Source: a virus. From it: a DNA stretch of 43,382 nucleotides. A program made the translations under genes and the position numbers. This document shows, in pieces, positions 1 through 7,594 of the stretch (its first letter is position 1; each line of letters starts with the position of its first letter). The DNA lies in the IMG/VR virus record IMGVR_UViG_3300017977_000054, positions 1 to 43,382 of that record; one strand, 5' to 3'. Under the pieces are notes generated by a model. That model worked only from the letters and a program-made list of their open reading frames with translations, ran no database searches and was not told the DNA's origin.

Positions 1-55
1 ACCAACCAACCAACCAACCAACCAACCAACCAACCAACCAACCAACCAACCAACC
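1..55. repeat. Left terminal AACC tetranucleotide tandem repeat
   Basis: The first 55 bases are an uninterrupted period-4 tract (ACCA/AACC, about 13.75 units), followed at once by GAGG, which serves as the ribosome binding site of the first gene. The first 54 bases are identical to the last 54 bases of the window. If the two copies are one tract, the joined sequence would be 14 exact AACC units. The true repeat number cannot be known from an assembly of a simple repeat. Confidence 0.95.
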
Positions 56-65
56 GAGGTCTATT

Positions 66-575
66 ATGACTGAAGAACAGAACTACTTGATCGAAGCTGC
101 CCTATACCACGGGTTCGAAGTGTTAGACGACGACGCGACGCAGTTTAAGTGCACAGACGCTCAGATCGTCAGTTTACTATCCAGCCGCGGCCCCGCAGGA
201 CGCGACCCCCACCCTACAGTCGATTTTACGGACATGGTGGCCACTTTAGCTAAGCCCGGCGCAGACATCCTCGCGTCACTAACCCCCGAAAAGTGCCACA
301 TGTGGCACATGGCGTCCTGCGTACCGGGGGAAGCTGGCGAGTTGTTCGACGCGGTGAAAAAGCACTGTATCTACGGTAAAGAGCTAGACCGCGAAAACGT
401 TGTCGAGGAGCTCGGCGACTTAGAGTTCTACATGGAAGGCCTGCGCCAAGGCCTAGGTATAACCCGAAAGGAGACACTAGAAAGCAACATCGCTAAGCTC
501 GGTAAGCGCTACGCGGGGTTTAAGTACAGCGACGCTGCGGCCCAAAAACGCGCAGATAAAAACGGGGAGGGGTAG
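66..575 (+). CDS. MazG-like nucleotide pyrophosphohydrolase
   Basis: This 169-residue protein resembles the all-alpha MazG/phage NTP-PPase family, which hydrolyses (d)NTPs to monophosphate and pyrophosphate; phage members are thought to adjust nucleotide pools or host alarmone signalling. The metal-binding pattern is visible as GEAGE (88-92) followed by EELGDLE (114-120), the ExxE...ExxD arrangement of the family. The C-terminal part (about 130-160) is typical of phage versions, with an N-K-R-Y-type segment after the last helix. The N-terminal 70 residues are less recognisable. The ATG is preceded by GAGG six bases upstream, the first bases after the AACC tract. The next gene starts two bases after its stop, so the two are probably co-translated. 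If the molecule is circular, this gene lies downstream of the DNA polymerase gene. Confidence 0.8.
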   Translation: MTEEQNYLIEAALYHGFEVLDDDATQFKCTDAQIVSLLSSRGPAGRDPHPTVDFTDMVATLAKPGADILASLTPEKCHMWHMASCVPGEAGELFDAVKKHCIYGKELDRENVVEELGDLEFYMEGLRQGLGITRKETLESNIAKLGKRYAGFKYSDAAAQKRADKNGEG

Positions 576-577
576 CC

Positions 578-895
578 GTGGTTCTGCCCGACATATACGC
601 CAACAGCGAGGACGAAGACGCGCCACCGGCCAGGCAGGTAGACGCGCCAAAACATTACGACGTTAACTACCGCAGGGAACTTTCGCAGCAAGACATCGAC
701 AAAGGGTTCGTAGTTATTAAAGTCGACCCGTACCGCATTGCTAAAATTTACAATTTGGGCGGCGGTGCTCGAGAGCAGATACTTAAAAAGGCGTTACGGT
801 GGACCACAAAAGGCGACAGCCCGCGAAAAGTTATCAACGAGATAATGCAAGCCTGTCAGCGGGAGTTAGAAATTATGGACGAGGACGGCGTCTAG
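578..895 (+). CDS. Conserved small phage protein (DUF3310-like?)
   Basis: A 105-residue protein starting with GTG behind a strong GGGGAGGGG ribosome binding site inside the end of the MazG-like gene. It has an acidic N-terminus, a KHYDVNYRREL segment (25-35) and a DPYRIAKIYNLGGGAREQ segment (about 50-67), followed by a helical stretch ending MDEDGV. The HY...DPY...KKALRW pattern recalls phage proteins found next to MazG and nucleotide-metabolism genes, including the DUF3310 group, but the match is loose and no catalytic residues can be assigned. The stop codon TAG is shared as the palindrome CTAG with the convergent minus-strand gene, leaving no room for a terminator between them. Confidence 0.65.
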   Translation: MVLPDIYANSEDEDAPPARQVDAPKHYDVNYRRELSQQDIDKGFVVIKVDPYRIAKIYNLGGGAREQILKKALRWTTKGDSPRKVINEIMQACQRELEIMDEDGV

Positions 896-1185
896 CGCGC
901 CGTTCTTTCTTCTAGTCGGTCTAGCCGAATGTCTTGCGCTATGTCCTTCTCGTCTTTGTTGAACATCCACCCAGCACGCGTAGCTAACTCTAGCTGGTTG
1001 GCGTTCGCTTTATCCATAAGCGCGGCCATGGTCTCTATGTTCTTCTCGAGGTACCCGACTTTTGTTTCTAGTACGGATATGGCCACTTGCGTAGCTACTA
1101 CGCTGGCGGCCACACCTGTAACTACAGACGCCACCACAGGGACAATTAACTCTTTCACAGTCGCCTCGCTTATCACGATAGCCAC
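892..1185 (-). CDS. Membrane-anchored coiled-coil protein, possible holin or spanin-like
   Basis: This 97-residue protein has one hydrophobic segment near the N-terminus (about 11-37, rich in V and A) followed by a charged, heptad-like helix (40-97). This is the layout of inner-membrane lysis accessory proteins such as holins with a coiled-coil tail or inner-membrane spanins. It is the last gene of the leftward virion operon, after the DUF1353 protein and a lipoprotein, a place where phages often keep lysis genes. The start is GTG at 1185, 13 bases inside the preceding gene. No sequence family is recognised, so the lysis role is an inference from topology and position only. Confidence 0.6.
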   Translation of the reverse strand: MAIVISEATVKELIVPVVASVVTGVAASVVATQVAISVLETKVGYLEKNIETMAALMDKANANQLELATRAGWMFNKDEKDIAQDIRLDRLEERTAR

Positions 1186-1640
1186 CCGCTCTGCGAGGTT
1201 AGTCTCAAGTGGAGACCCCCAAACAAGCGCACAGCTCGGTACATTGTGCCGGCTACGAAGCCCGACACGCCCTCAAGACGCATTAAGACTTTGAATACTT
1301 TGTCTGCGTCTTTGCGCGAATAGCATACATCAAACGGTGCGGGCGCGTCGATTACAGCGCCATCTGCGTAAACGTTAGCCTTAGCCAAGACTTTGCCGGA
1401 CTTCGCGTACAAATAGTCGTGAACTACTGCAGCGAGACGGTGCGACCCGTTAATGCTCAGCACGTTGCGAAAGCCCCGCGGTATGCTGGCGAAGTCGGTC
1501 ACGAACCCGGCAGGCACTGACACGACGCACTTTTTGTCGTCCCATACGAACAGCAAGGGCGACGTTAAGCGGAACGCCCCTGCTTTGTACCCCCTCTCGC
1601 CTTTACGTACTACCTGTAGGCTGGGGTTGCTCAAGATCAT
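1173..1640 (-). CDS. DUF1353 family protein
   Basis: A 155-residue protein with the DUF1353 signature: a beta-rich first half, a VPAGFVTDFASIP motif (around residue 43-55) and AAVVHDYLYA (around 69-78). DUF1353 proteins are common near the ends of phage structural or lysis operons; their function is not established. The HDxxY element resembles the catalytic HDxxY of secreted and parvoviral phospholipases A2, but that is a visual analogy, not a demonstrated homology. The gene overlaps the lipoprotein gene upstream by four bases (ATGA) and the membrane-protein gene downstream, so the three are probably translated as a unit. A role in lysis is possible because no ordinary endolysin is recognisable elsewhere. 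Confidence 0.8.
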   Translation of the reverse strand: MILSNPSLQVVRKGERGYKAGAFRLTSPLLFVWDDKKCVVSVPAGFVTDFASIPRGFRNVLSINGSHRLAAVVHDYLYAKSGKVLAKANVYADGAVIDAPAPFDVCYSRKDADKVFKVLMRLEGVSGFVAGTMYRAVRLFGGLHLRLTSQSGWLS

Positions 1641-2080
1641 AGCAAAGCGGCCGCCGTTACGGCCGTGTTCAGCATCCGCCTGACACTAACGACAGCTTGC
1701 GGGTCTAGCAGCCCTTCGTGCTGTTTGTTCTGCAGACTGAGCTCAACAAGCGCGAGAATATCCTGCACGAGCAAGCGGTCTGCAGGTGCCAGCTCGTCCC
1801 AGTCGACGTACGCCCGCACTACGTCAATAACGCCTGCAGCCGTGGCCCTGGGGTTGCCTTCTAGAAACGCGTCGACTTTCCGCACAGCCTCTACGACGTG
1901 CCGCGCCCGCTCGCTTTTAGCGTCTTCGGTGTCTCCGCTATCGATGTAACGGAACACCGCTTGACGGGTAGCCGCGTCCGCCACAAGGGCCGCGGCGGGG
2001 TCTTTAAGCGCGGCACAGCCGCAGAGTGACGCGCACGCTAGCGCGAGCAGGGCTAGTAGTGTGGTGGGTACTTTAAGCAT
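1637..2080 (-). CDS. Predicted lipoprotein
   Basis: The 147-residue product begins with a basic residue and a hydrophobic stretch ending in a near-consensus lipobox L-C-G-C, with Cys22 as the lipidation site. The mature part is helical and mostly hydrophilic, with no recognised enzymatic motif. It would be exported and anchored in the membrane of a diderm host. Its position directly upstream of a DUF1353 protein and a membrane/coiled-coil protein suggests a lysis or outer-membrane function, for example an outer-membrane spanin. It is longer than most outer-membrane spanins and lacks their proline-rich mature region, so that is only a hypothesis. The ATG is preceded by AAGGCGG. Confidence 0.7.
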   Translation of the reverse strand: MLKVPTTLLALLALACASLCGCAALKDPAAALVADAATRQAVFRYIDSGDTEDAKSERARHVVEAVRKVDAFLEGNPRATAAGVIDVVRAYVDWDELAPADRLLVQDILALVELSLQNKQHEGLLDPQAVVSVRRMLNTAVTAAALL

Positions 2081-2144
2081 GGTTACCGCCTTTTAGTGTG
2101 TGTGTGGGTTTGACAGGTGGACCTAAAAGCTACCATACCCGGCG

Positions 2145-3059
2145 CTAAAGGTCACGTGGGCCTATGTAGTCGAGGGTTGCGACTGTGATGTTTTCGACTG
2201 TGTACTCGCCGCCAGTGGGCACGTTCATGCGTATTATCAGGTTGCTGTTTAGCGTAGTAACTAGCGTCCCCTGTACACGTGCGACGTTGTCTATGAGAGT
2301 TACGCTAGGCTGCCCCAGTGAAAGTATATTCGAGTTGGCTGCGCTCGATATGCTGCCGTTCGGCGTGTCGTCATTCCCCTGCACCATAGCCAGCACGTCT
2401 GTGGTTAAAGTGCCAGCTATAGGTGTGGACGCAAACGACAGGTACGCGGAAGACGACGGCGACGTAGGGGCGGTCCCCATGCTGAATACCAACGTCATGT
2501 CGATCTTATAAATCGATTGGGGGGCCACCGTGAATGTGAGCCCTGTTATATCTTGAGACGCCCCCTCGCTAAACACTTGCGGCGTGCGAATTATGGCTGT
2601 CTGCCGTGCAAGCGCGCCCGTGCCCGTCAGCCTGAACGTTGCGGAGCTTTGGTGGTACTCGCAGGTAACCATGGCCCCCGCCGTAATCTGCCCCGGCGCC
2701 AGCGCGTCACCGGTCGGGCCGTTAAGCGCTAACGCCGTGCCCCCGTTAACCGATAGCGTTACCTCCCCGGTGTTAGTGAACAGCGCGCGAAAGCGAATTG
2801 TCTGCCCGTCGATCAGGGCGCTAGGCGCGATATACCCTGCGTTAGAGTTAACCACCACAGTGTTAGCCGCCACACTAGCATCGGCGTAGAAAGTGCCCAC
2901 CGAGGCGTAGCGGGTTATCGCTTGCGCTAGCTGTGTCAGGTCCGCACCCGACAGGGCCTGCCCGCTCGACGTAATTGCGTTCTGCAGCTCGGACGGCTGC
3001 ACGTTCCACTCGTCTGCGGTAACCTCTTCGCCGGTGCTCTTGTTGTTTAGTTGTTGCAT
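2145..3059 (-). CDS. Tail fibre-like protein
   Basis: A 304-residue protein at the distal end of the tail gene block. The N-terminal 60 residues (NKSTGEEVTADEWN, then a segment about a zero-based list of Q/L-rich helices) match the pattern by which phage fibres attach to the particle. The middle (about 60-150) is a glycine/threonine/serine-rich beta region with short TLSVNGGTALAL-type strands, and the C-terminal half is predicted beta-rich with repeated aliphatic strands. No enzymatic motif is visible. It follows the baseplate genes and the subtilase, where Mu-like phages keep receptor-binding fibres, so it probably contacts the host surface. The receptor cannot be guessed. Confidence 0.7.
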   Translation of the reverse strand: MQQLNNKSTGEEVTADEWNVQPSELQNAITSSGQALSGADLTQLAQAITRYASVGTFYADASVAANTVVVNSNAGYIAPSALIDGQTIRFRALFTNTGEVTLSVNGGTALALNGPTGDALAPGQITAGAMVTCEYHQSSATFRLTGTGALARQTAIIRTPQVFSEGASQDITGLTFTVAPQSIYKIDMTLVFSMGTAPTSPSSSAYLSFASTPIAGTLTTDVLAMVQGNDDTPNGSISSAANSNILSLGQPSVTLIDNVARVQGTLVTTLNSNLIIRMNVPTGGEYTVENITVATLDYIGPRDL

Positions 3060-3073
3060 GTTGTCTCTCGCTG

Positions 3074-4264
3074 TTAGTTAGGCGGTGAGTATAGCAGCCG
3101 GTCGGGCAGGTCAATCAGCACAGACGGACTCACATCATACTCAATGGGTTCATAGTATGTAGGTCGCAAAGCCCCTTGTGTCGCTCTAGACAACAGAGCA
3201 GCTTTAGTAGCCTGCACCCCCGCCCTGTCGGAAGTTCTAGATGTTGCTGCGCAAACTATAGCAGCAGCGACTAGAGGGGAGGCGTAACTTGTGCCGTTAC
3301 GTGGGCTAAAAGTCCCACCATCCAAAGTCCTCTGCTGGGCCTTTACCCATTGAGACGGAGCTACAATATCCACGGGAGCCCCCCAATTAGTTCCTAACTG
3401 ATTGCCAGTCCTATACGCGAAGTCTTTAATATCTGACCCACCGCAGATAATGCCGTCTGGGTCTGACTCCGTAGGATATTTATCAAGGGTATCTAGATCT
3501 TCTAAAGTATTCCCAGCCGAGAAAGTTACAGGCAGCCCCGCATCTATGAGATCAGACACTGCGGAAGATACCGCAGAAGTCATGCCAGCCCAAGACCAAA
3601 ACAAAGCGGCGGGGCGGCCCAACCCTGACCTAGAATTATAGTGTGACAGTACTGCGGCCATGGCTTCTATAGCCCTTGCGTCTGTCCCACCGTCCGACCC
3701 GTCACTAAACTTGAAAGAGAACCCCAACGCCTCCCTTGCTAAACCTACAGTAACCCCTAAAGCCACCGACATTATCTTAGTGCCGTGCCCTTGGCTGTCT
3801 AAGGGTGACGACGGTACCCCCGTGGCTACAAAAGGCTGAGTCACCCGCCCGCCAAACTCAGCTAGGGTGTGCTCGACACCGGTGTCTATGCAGTATAGGT
3901 CGCACCCACCCCCAAGGCGGGTAGCTTCAAATTTAGTTGATATAGGAAACGAATTGTTCGGCCACCTCGTAGGGTTTCTCCTGCGTATGACCCGGCAAGA
4001 TTGCCAAGACCCAGCCCCAGAAAATCCGTCTTCCTCTATGACTACGGACTGTGTCTCGTCCGGGCCGGCCATAGCCGAGCTTTCCTCTAGGATGCCCAAC
4101 AGTCCGCAACTCGCAGCCCACTCTACGGCCTCCGCGTCCGCCTCTAAGGTGAAGTGCCTGCGGAGCGGCGCGTGCCTAGTGTACTCGAGGGCGCGCCGGT
4201 TAAGTTCTACCTCGAACGCGTCGCCCGCCTTTTCGTCGTTAGCTACGGCTACAAAAAGTGTCAT
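3074..4264 (-). CDS. Subtilisin-like serine protease (peptidase S8) in the tail module
   Basis: The 396-residue protein contains a full subtilase catalytic set: Asp127 in CIDTGV, His160 in SQGHGT, oxyanion Asn252 in FSAGN and Ser326 in NGTSYASP. Spacing between them fits the S8 family. The first roughly 110 residues look like a propeptide-like segment with alternating hydrophobic and acidic residues; no signal peptide is present, so it is not predicted to be secreted by the Sec route. It lies between two fibre-like genes and starts four bases inside the end of the upstream gene (ATGA), so it is made with the tail. Known S8 proteins occur in some phage virions. Likely roles are maturation of a tail protein or digestion of host surface protein on entry; host processing during infection is an alternative. 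Confidence 0.88.
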   Translation of the reverse strand: MTLFVAVANDEKAGDAFEVELNRRALEYTRHAPLRRHFTLEADAEAVEWAASCGLLGILEESSAMAGPDETQSVVIEEDGFSGAGSWQSCRVIRRRNPTRWPNNSFPISTKFEATRLGGGCDLYCIDTGVEHTLAEFGGRVTQPFVATGVPSSPLDSQGHGTKIMSVALGVTVGLAREALGFSFKFSDGSDGGTDARAIEAMAAVLSHYNSRSGLGRPAALFWSWAGMTSAVSSAVSDLIDAGLPVTFSAGNTLEDLDTLDKYPTESDPDGIICGGSDIKDFAYRTGNQLGTNWGAPVDIVAPSQWVKAQQRTLDGGTFSPRNGTSYASPLVAAAIVCAATSRTSDRAGVQATKAALLSRATQGALRPTYYEPIEYDVSPSVLIDLPDRLLYSPPN

Positions 4265-4875
4265 GGCGAAACAACCTCCACCACTTCAATGGTAAACCAC
4301 GTCCAAGCTACTGCCTGTATCTCACTATAGCGGGTGTCTGCCGTGTTAAGTCGTAGCTCGAAGTAATCCCCTTCTGTGACGTCTACTACGTCAGAGCTTA
4401 GCGTGGCGACGTTGTTAGAGAAATTATCGACGGACCCGTTATACCTGATATTGTCGAACCCTGTGCCGTCTTGGGTGGACCCGTTCTTGCGTATGTTTAT
4501 GCTGAACCCGTCGTAAGTGCTTCCACTCTCCAGTGCCACCGAGGCGCTTAACCGAACTTTCGTTACGCCTGCGGGCGGTGTTAACCGCGTAGGGCTGCCC
4601 GGCGACCAAAACCCGTCAGTGTCCCGCCTCGTACCGTCCCAAGAGACGGTGACGGGGAAGGTCAAGCCTGTGGCGTCAGAAGTTAGCTCTACTGTAGCTC
4701 CACGCCAAGGGGCGTCATACGTTTGCGCCTCGACTATACCGACTAACGCAGCGGCGATCTCGTTGATAGTGAACGCAGTAGAGTTGCCACCTTGCACCCC
4801 GTATATTAACTCCGTACCGGTTATGGTCGTTGGCGGGTTGTTAGCCCTTAGCGTTTCTAGTGTGCTGTCTGGCAT
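4261..4875 (-). CDS. Tail fibre/adhesin-associated structural protein
   Basis: The 204-residue product begins with a segment (about residues 1-45: LRANNPPTTITGTELIYGVQGG followed by TINEIAAAL, given here in outline) that resembles the short N-terminal repeat of many phage fibres, in which the words GTELxYxVQGG mark a virion attachment module. The remaining 150 residues are predicted beta sandwich-like with an aromatic C-terminus (WTWFTIEVVEV). Its place just after the gp48-like baseplate gene and before the subtilase fits a fibre or fibre-connector. No enzymatic residues are visible. The four-base ATGA overlap with the protease gene implies coordinated production of the two. Confidence 0.55.
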   Translation of the reverse strand: MPDSTLETLRANNPPTTITGTELIYGVQGGNSTAFTINEIAAALVGIVEAQTYDAPWRGATVELTSDATGLTFPVTVSWDGTRRDTDGFWSPGSPTRLTPPAGVTKVRLSASVALESGSTYDGFSINIRKNGSTQDGTGFDNIRYNGSVDNFSNNVATLSSDVVDVTEGDYFELRLNTADTRYSEIQAVAWTWFTIEVVEVVSP

Positions 4876-4893
4876 GCCTTCCGCACCCCCTTA

Positions 4894-5586
4894 TCACGTC
4901 GAAGATAGTAGCAGTTTGCCAGAGGTGCCCGAGAGCAGTACACCGCTCGAGTCCTCGTCCAACTCATCGAAATAGCTTTGCAGCAGGTACTCCCCTGGCC
5001 CTGGTGGCAACGGCTCTTTAGTAAATAGCACGTTACAGTTGGCTGGTATTAGCCGCAGCAGTATGGATTCTAGCACGGTTAGTGCGTTTGACGAGAGCGC
5101 GAACGGCAGCGTGTACGGGAAGCCTGAGCCGGTCTGCGGGGTCTCGGCGACTACGATGTAGCGCTTTTGGTCGTCCGCGGGTTCGTCCGCCCCGTAGCCT
5201 GTGTACTCTGAGCCGGGGATAACGGTTACGTCCTCGCCGAACAGCGCCGCGAGTTCTTCAAAATCTGCAGCGGTCTGCACGCCAAGACCTGCCAGTTTAA
5301 CGACGATGTCTCGGCGGCGCTCTTGTACGGAGCCCGTGCCCGAGAAAGTCTCGTCAGGGATGCCGAGCGCCGATTCCCACTCGCTAATAAAGTCCTCGGT
5401 CTCTTGGGGGAAGTACTGCCCTTCTAGCCGCAGTATGTACCCTTGAGCGTCGAACAGCTCCCCGCACAGGCCGCGTAGTAGCTGGCGAAAATTCGAGTCG
5501 CTAATGTGCTTCGCTTCGAACAGTCGGCCGTTAGGCATGTACTGCGCTAGTGCGTCGACGTGTTGTTCAAAAAGTTTCTGGCTCAC
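4894..5586 (-). CDS. Mu gp48-like baseplate protein (DUF2313)
   Basis: This 230-residue protein matches the DUF2313/YmfQ family, to which Mu gp48 belongs. Recognisable parts are the LAQYMPNGRLF segment near the N-terminus (13-23), the central SEWESALGIPDETF segment (about 69-82) with the following QERRRDIVVKL helix (86-96), and a tyrosine/glycine-containing middle. Members form part of the baseplate wedge and link it to fibres. It directly follows the baseplate J-like gene with a GTGA overlap, the same order as Mu genes 47 and 48. The C-terminal 60 residues, with the LLSGTSGKLLLSST repeat-like ending, are probably an attachment site for the following fibre proteins. Confidence 0.85.
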   Translation of the reverse strand: MSQKLFEQHVDALAQYMPNGRLFEAKHISDSNFRQLLRGLCGELFDAQGYILRLEGQYFPQETEDFISEWESALGIPDETFSGTGSVQERRRDIVVKLAGLGVQTAADFEELAALFGEDVTVIPGSEYTGYGADEPADDQKRYIVVAETPQTGSGFPYTLPFALSSNALTVLESILLRLIPANCNVLFTKEPLPPGPGEYLLQSYFDELDEDSSGVLLSGTSGKLLLSST

Positions 5587-7142
5587 GAGGTGTGCCCCAC
5601 AGTGCCGAGCGTCGCTATGCCGTTACTCGCCACAGGGACGTCTCCGGGCGGCGTTACGAGGCTAAAGTCTTCAACTCGCGAACCGTTGGCAGGGTCCACA
5701 GTGTTAGCGATTGCCGCGCGGTATAAGTCCGCATCGACAGGGGCGCCAACCCGTGTCCGCTCCTCGAAAAACTGGGCGAGGTTGTTAGCTACAGCTTCGC
5801 GCATACTCGCGTTGTCTGGAGTCAAGCTGCTGAACAAGAAGTCTACGGGCGTTGCGACGGGGGCCTCTACGATGTTGTCGCCAGTCGCCGTATTAGCGGG
5901 CAGTATCTCCTCGATTTTAGCCTTAGTAGTCGCCACTGCAGCGGGCGAAGGTATCGGGTCGCTGTCGTTGTCCCGCATAAAGCGAGCTATTACCTGCCCC
6001 AGCGGCACAGACGACGTGGCGGTTATCGCGCCGGTGGCCGGAGTGGCTGGCGCCCCCTCGACCGCGTAAGCAAAAGTGTTCGCATCTATCACTATGACCC
6101 GCGCGTCCTCGACGTTGTACTCGGCCTGCAACGCGCCTGAAATATTCGTGAAGTTGCCGGGGTGCAGTAGGTGCGGCGTCGCAGTCACTACAACGGCCAC
6201 AGACCCGAACCGCTCTATACTGCTGACTTCAACGGTGCTAACCGGCGAGCCTGCCCGCTGCACGAACACTCGAGTAACCCCCGGCACCTCTTTGGCTTTG
6301 GCCACGATGTCGGCCACGTTAAAGTGCGCTACGGGGTTACGTATCTTATCGAGATAGCGGGCTTTGTAGTCAGGCAGCGACTCGGCCTGCGTCCCTCCAG
6401 AAATTTCGGTTTCGGTTACATACAGTGTAGTCGCGACGCCGGGCAGTGGCGATTGTAGCTGCAAAGGCGCATCGGCAGGCAGGTTAACCCTCGCGCCCTC
6501 TGAGACCGAGGCTACGGGCACCGAGGCAATAGCGAACGACACTACCGGCGACCCTGTGGCAGCGGGCATCGTGAGCAACAGGATAGGGTAGGTAAACGTA
6601 GTCGGGCCGGTCACGGTAACAGGGACATCAGCCACGTTGTAGAACAGAGTAGCCCCGGTCGCACCCGTAACGGTCACAGGTACACCCGTAGTTAGCCCGT
6701 GGGGCGCGGCTGTCTCTGCGTACGCTACGTACACCGCAGAGGTTAAAGACGCTATGGCTAGTGACTGCGCGCTAATAGTGGCGGCGGAGGTAGACTCATA
6801 CTCGTTAGCACCCGACGACACTTTAGTGCCGGACGGGATGGTCGCCCCGTCAGTGCCCGACGCCACAGCCACGCCAGTAGCGCCGCTGGCGGCGTTCGGC
6901 GGCCCCACGTATATGCCGCCCCATATAGGTGCGGTGTCGCTGTCCGCCGTATCGGGGAAGAGCCGGCGTTCGGTGCGATGTAGGTCGCGATATAAATCGA
7001 ATATGCGGCGCGCTAGCCCTGCGATCAGTGACCGCAACCAGTGCATAGGTAGGTACGGGTTAGAGTCCGGTGCCTCTCGCTGCACGTCTGTTTTTATCCG
7101 GCCCTCTACCTGCGTAGCGTCGTCTGGGGTGTATATAGGCAT
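5583..7142 (-). CDS. Baseplate J-like protein (Mu gp47-like) with inserted beta domains
   Basis: I chose the ATG at 7142 (519 residues), two bases after the preceding stop and behind GGGAA; a GTG at 7169 would add nine residues. The N-terminal region, the GT.V.SG...Y..T segment and the LPDYKARYLDKIRNP region are typical of baseplate J/gp47, a wedge protein of contractile tails. Two segments (about 137-187 and 311-361 in this numbering) follow a common pattern, APHxL..G..V..(S/T)GA...YNV......TFxY, resembling small FCCH-like beta domains that decorate some phage proteins. A related segment occurs in the protein at 14728-15855. The order gp46, J, gp48 matches Mu. Confidence 0.88.
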   Translation of the reverse strand: MPIYTPDDATQVEGRIKTDVQREAPDSNPYLPMHWLRSLIAGLARRIFDLYRDLHRTERRLFPDTADSDTAPIWGGIYVGPPNAASGATGVAVASGTDGATIPSGTKVSSGANEYESTSAATISAQSLAIASLTSAVYVAYAETAAPHGLTTGVPVTVTGATGATLFYNVADVPVTVTGPTTFTYPILLLTMPAATGSPVVSFAIASVPVASVSEGARVNLPADAPLQLQSPLPGVATTLYVTETEISGGTQAESLPDYKARYLDKIRNPVAHFNVADIVAKAKEVPGVTRVFVQRAGSPVSTVEVSSIERFGSVAVVVTATPHLLHPGNFTNISGALQAEYNVEDARVIVIDANTFAYAVEGAPATPATGAITATSSVPLGQVIARFMRDNDSDPIPSPAAVATTKAKIEEILPANTATGDNIVEAPVATPVDFLFSSLTPDNASMREAVANNLAQFFEERTRVGAPVDADLYRAAIANTVDPANGSRVEDFSLVTPPGDVPVASNGIATLGTVGHTS

Positions 7143-7144
7143 TT

Positions 7145-7591
7145 TTAAAAGTTCCCGGTGTTCTGCCACAGGGCGTAGGTCTCTTGCGAGATTTTAGACC
7201 CCGAGCGGTAGAGTGTTATGTCGACTTGCACGCCTTGACGGGTGAGCCGCGGAGCCCCCACCTGTACGTCGTCAGCTAGTTTATACGTGATAAGCGGCTG
7301 CAGGGCGTTACGCACCACAGGCCCTAGTTCGGCCAAAGTTGTGCCTGTGACCCGCTCTTGCTCGAACAGCCACGCTTTGCCGCCCTGCTCAAAGTCTGGT
7401 GTACTCTCGTTGCCTGCCCATCCTCGCCGGCGGCTCGCCTCCGGCATTTCACTAGGGCTAGCCCGCTGCTCTTCATACAGGCACAACAGTATAGCGGTGT
7501 CTAGCGACTGCGCGGTGCTTATGTCGCCCGTTTCAGTCCAGCTAAAATCCCAGTAGCCCTTGTCGTCGTTAAGCTGTACGTCGGTAGTCAT
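7145..7591 (-). CDS. Mu gp46-like baseplate protein
   Basis: A 148-residue protein of the Mu gp46/GpW-gp25-related group. The WxFSWTETGDISTAQSLDTA segment near the N-terminus (about 14-33), the RRRGWAGNE segment (54-62) and the C-terminal VRNALQPLI/VDITLYR strands are the family marks. Such proteins form the baseplate wedge core together with the J-like protein and hold the sheath to the tube. It lies between the gp45-like spike gene and the J-like gene, as in Mu. Length and order leave little doubt. Confidence 0.87.
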   Translation of the reverse strand: MTTDVQLNDDKGYWDFSWTETGDISTAQSLDTAILLCLYEEQRASPSEMPEASRRRGWAGNESTPDFEQGGKAWLFEQERVTGTTLAELGPVVRNALQPLITYKLADDVQVGAPRLTRQGVQVDITLYRSGSKISQETYALWQNTGNF

Positions 7592-7594
7592 GCG

